A stretch of DNA of 7,045 nt from Pseudorhodobacter antarcticus (GTDB lineage: Bacteria; Pseudomonadota; Alphaproteobacteria; Rhodobacterales; Rhodobacteraceae), in NCBI GenBank assembly GCA_945897655.1, contig CAMDHB010000181.1, forward strand, positions 1 to 7,045, read 5' to 3'. The position numbers and the translations under genes were made by a program. Position 1 is the stretch's first letter. Every line of letters begins with the position of its first letter. Positions 5,806 to 7,045 of this stretch are shown here, one piece after another. Under the pieces are notes generated by a model that saw only the letters and a list, made by a program, of their open reading frames with translations, ran no database searches and was not told the origin of the DNA.

Positions 5806-7045
5806 CCGCACCCGGACCGACCCGCAAACCTGCAAACCGGCTGGCGGGATGGCTTGGCGCAATGGGGCTGATCGCCACCGTCACGGTCGCCCTGTCGGCC
5901 ACGCCGCTGTGGTCACAAACCAACCCCGAGGAAGAAGGCAGCGTTTCTGAAACCGAGCAGTCACCCCCTCAGCCACCGACGAAGATCGAGGTCAATCCTG
6001 AAGAGGAAAGCCAGGAACGGACCCCAACTGCGCCAACCACAACGGCGCGACGGACCCAATTCACCGCGCAACAAGTCGTGACGATGAACACCTTCGATCC
6101 AACCGTGACCCCCGTGCCGCTGCTGGATCGCCTCACGCCCGAGGTGATCCAGCGGGCATTCGACGGCGTGGACCGGGTCGAGATGGTGGATGATGACGGC
6201 CCCATCGCCGCCGCCGCCTTTCAGGACGGCCAGATGGTCGGCTATATCTTTTCGACCTTCGATGTGCTGCGCGCGCCCGGCTATTCCACCACGCCCTTCG
6301 ACGTGATCGTCGGGGTCGGGATGGATGGCCGGATTGCAGGGGCCGCGCTGTTGTTCCACCGCGAACCTTATCTGCTGAACGACCGCGCACGGACCGGACG
6401 CATGATCGAATACCTGTCGCGCATGACAGGAATGGAGGGTCGACTGGGCGCGGAAGGCGCGATGGAACCGGGCTTTGTGGCGGGGGCCACCATTTCGGCC
6501 CGCGCAATCCGCAACGCCGTGCTCGAGGGCGCGCGGATGGTGCTGCGATATCGCACCGAAGATATCCTGGTGACCGAACCCACCATCGACATCTTCAACT
6601 TCAAGCCGATGTCGGTGACGGACCTTGCAAAGGATGGCGCAGTCGCGCTGGCCCATGTCACCAACGCAGACCTGAGGGCCGCCATGACGGCGGCAGGTCT
6701 GGGCGATCTGCCACCCGAAGTTCCCATGCAGGGCGGTCCGGACGACACCTATGTCGATTTCGCCGTCGGTTTTGCCAACGCGCCCGTCGTCGGGCGCAAT
6801 GGCGCCGGCCCGGAAAGCTTTGAAAGGCTGACCAATGAAATGCCCGCCAGCACAATGGCGATCTATGTCGGCAGCTTGGGCGGGGCCTATGACCACCGTG
6901 GCACCAAATTCAACAATCTGTCCAACGGGTTCCTGCTGGACCGGGTGACGATTGCACAGGGCGGCCGCGAGGTGAAGTTTGCCAAATCCCAGACCATCTT
7001 GTCTGGTCGCACCATCGCCGACCTGCTGATCCTGCCGCCCGACAT
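5802..7045 (+). CDS. NosR/NirI-like FMN-binding protein, N-terminal periplasmic part (runs off the window)
   Basis: The frame starts at ATG 5802, overlapping the preceding stop by ATGA, and stays open for 414 codons to the window end. Residues 1-39 look like a signal peptide or membrane anchor (RKPANR, then a hydrophobic core at 15-33). Residues 40-85 are an acidic, Pro/Thr-rich linker. From about 103 the protein resembles the NosR/NirI periplasmic domain: VPLLDRLTPEVIQRAF, DGVDRVEMVDDDGPIAAAAF, GYIFSTFDV, and VGVGMDGRIAGAALLFHREPY. VAGATIS at 226-232 matches the FMN-attachment motif, making Thr230 the likely flavinylated residue. FNNLSNGFLLDRVTIAQGGREVKFAK (369-395, abbreviated reading: NNLSNGFLLDRVTI and GGREVKFAK) resembles the later NosR region. 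In known NosR, membrane helices and a polyferredoxin domain follow; these would lie outside. NosR supports nitrous oxide reductase by electron supply, but nothing here ties this paralogue to that enzyme. Confidence 0.85.
   Translation, partial: MTAPGPTRKPANRLAGWLGAMGLIATVTVALSATPLWSQTNPEEEGSVSETEQSPPQPPTKIEVNPEEESQERTPTAPTTTARRTQFTAQQVVTMNTFDPTVTPVPLLDRLTPEVIQRAFDGVDRVEMVDDDGPIAAAAFQDGQMVGYIFSTFDVLRAPGYSTTPFDVIVGVGMDGRIAGAALLFHREPYLLNDRARTGRMIEYLSRMTGMEGRLGAEGAMEPGFVAGATISARAIRNAVLEGARMVLRYRTEDILVTEPTIDIFNFKPMSVTDLAKDGAVALAHVTNADLRAAMTAAGLGDLPPEVPMQGGPDDTYVDFAVGFANAPVVGRNGAGPESFERLTNEMPASTMAIYVGSLGGAYDHRGTKFNNLSNGFLLDRVTIAQGGREVKFAKSQTILSGRTIADLLILPPD

Noticed and set aside
5961..6896. 311-codon open frame on the minus strand
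   Set aside because: It lies opposite the NosR-like gene, which has a coupled start, a signal peptide and the FMN motif. The minus-strand translation is rich in His, Gly and Arg and shows no domain.

Overview
The window looks like a chromosomal segment of a GC-rich alphaproteobacterium, most likely a member of the Rhodobacterales. The basis is codon use strongly biased to G/C in the third position, strong AGGAGG-type ribosome binding sites, and the gene families present (a periplasmic molybdenum hydroxylase with a cytochrome partner, and a NosR/NirI-type flavoprotein). This placement is an inference from style, not from a marker gene.

Layout. (1) Positions 1-363 (+) hold the last 120 codons of a c-type cytochrome, with one CXXCH heme site and a distal Met ligand candidate. 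(2) Two GC-rich hairpins (366-438) separate it from a convergent gene pair. (3) On the minus strand, a 2Fe-2S subunit gene (2647-3108) and a Tat-exported molybdopterin-binding subunit gene (444-2636) form a tight two-gene operon of the isoquinoline 1-oxidoreductase / nicotinate dehydrogenase type. (4) Upstream on the same strand is a 231-bp non-coding gap, then a small secreted protein of unknown function (3340-3657) placed 15 bp behind a LysR-family regulator gene (3673-4680). (5) A gene-poor stretch of about 540 bp (4681-5220) carries a perfect 10-bp inverted repeat upstream of the lysR gene. (6) On the plus strand, an exported pentapeptide-repeat protein (5221-5805) overlaps by ATGA with a NosR/NirI-like FMN-binding protein (5802 to beyond the window end).

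How the parts may work together. The cytochrome, 2Fe-2S and molybdopterin proteins have the composition of a three-part periplasmic oxidoreductase: substrate is hydroxylated or oxidised at molybdenum, electrons pass through two 2Fe-2S clusters to c-hemes and on to the respiratory chain. Here the cytochrome gene is convergent to the other two instead of being the third gene of their operon. The LysR protein is the obvious candidate regulator of the oxidoreductase, of the divergent pentapeptide/NosR-like operon, or of both. The NosR-like protein should be a membrane-linked flavin and iron-sulfur electron carrier in its full form; in this window only the periplasmic part is visible and no nitrous oxide reductase gene is present. 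Substrate and physiological role of all of these cannot be read from the sequence.
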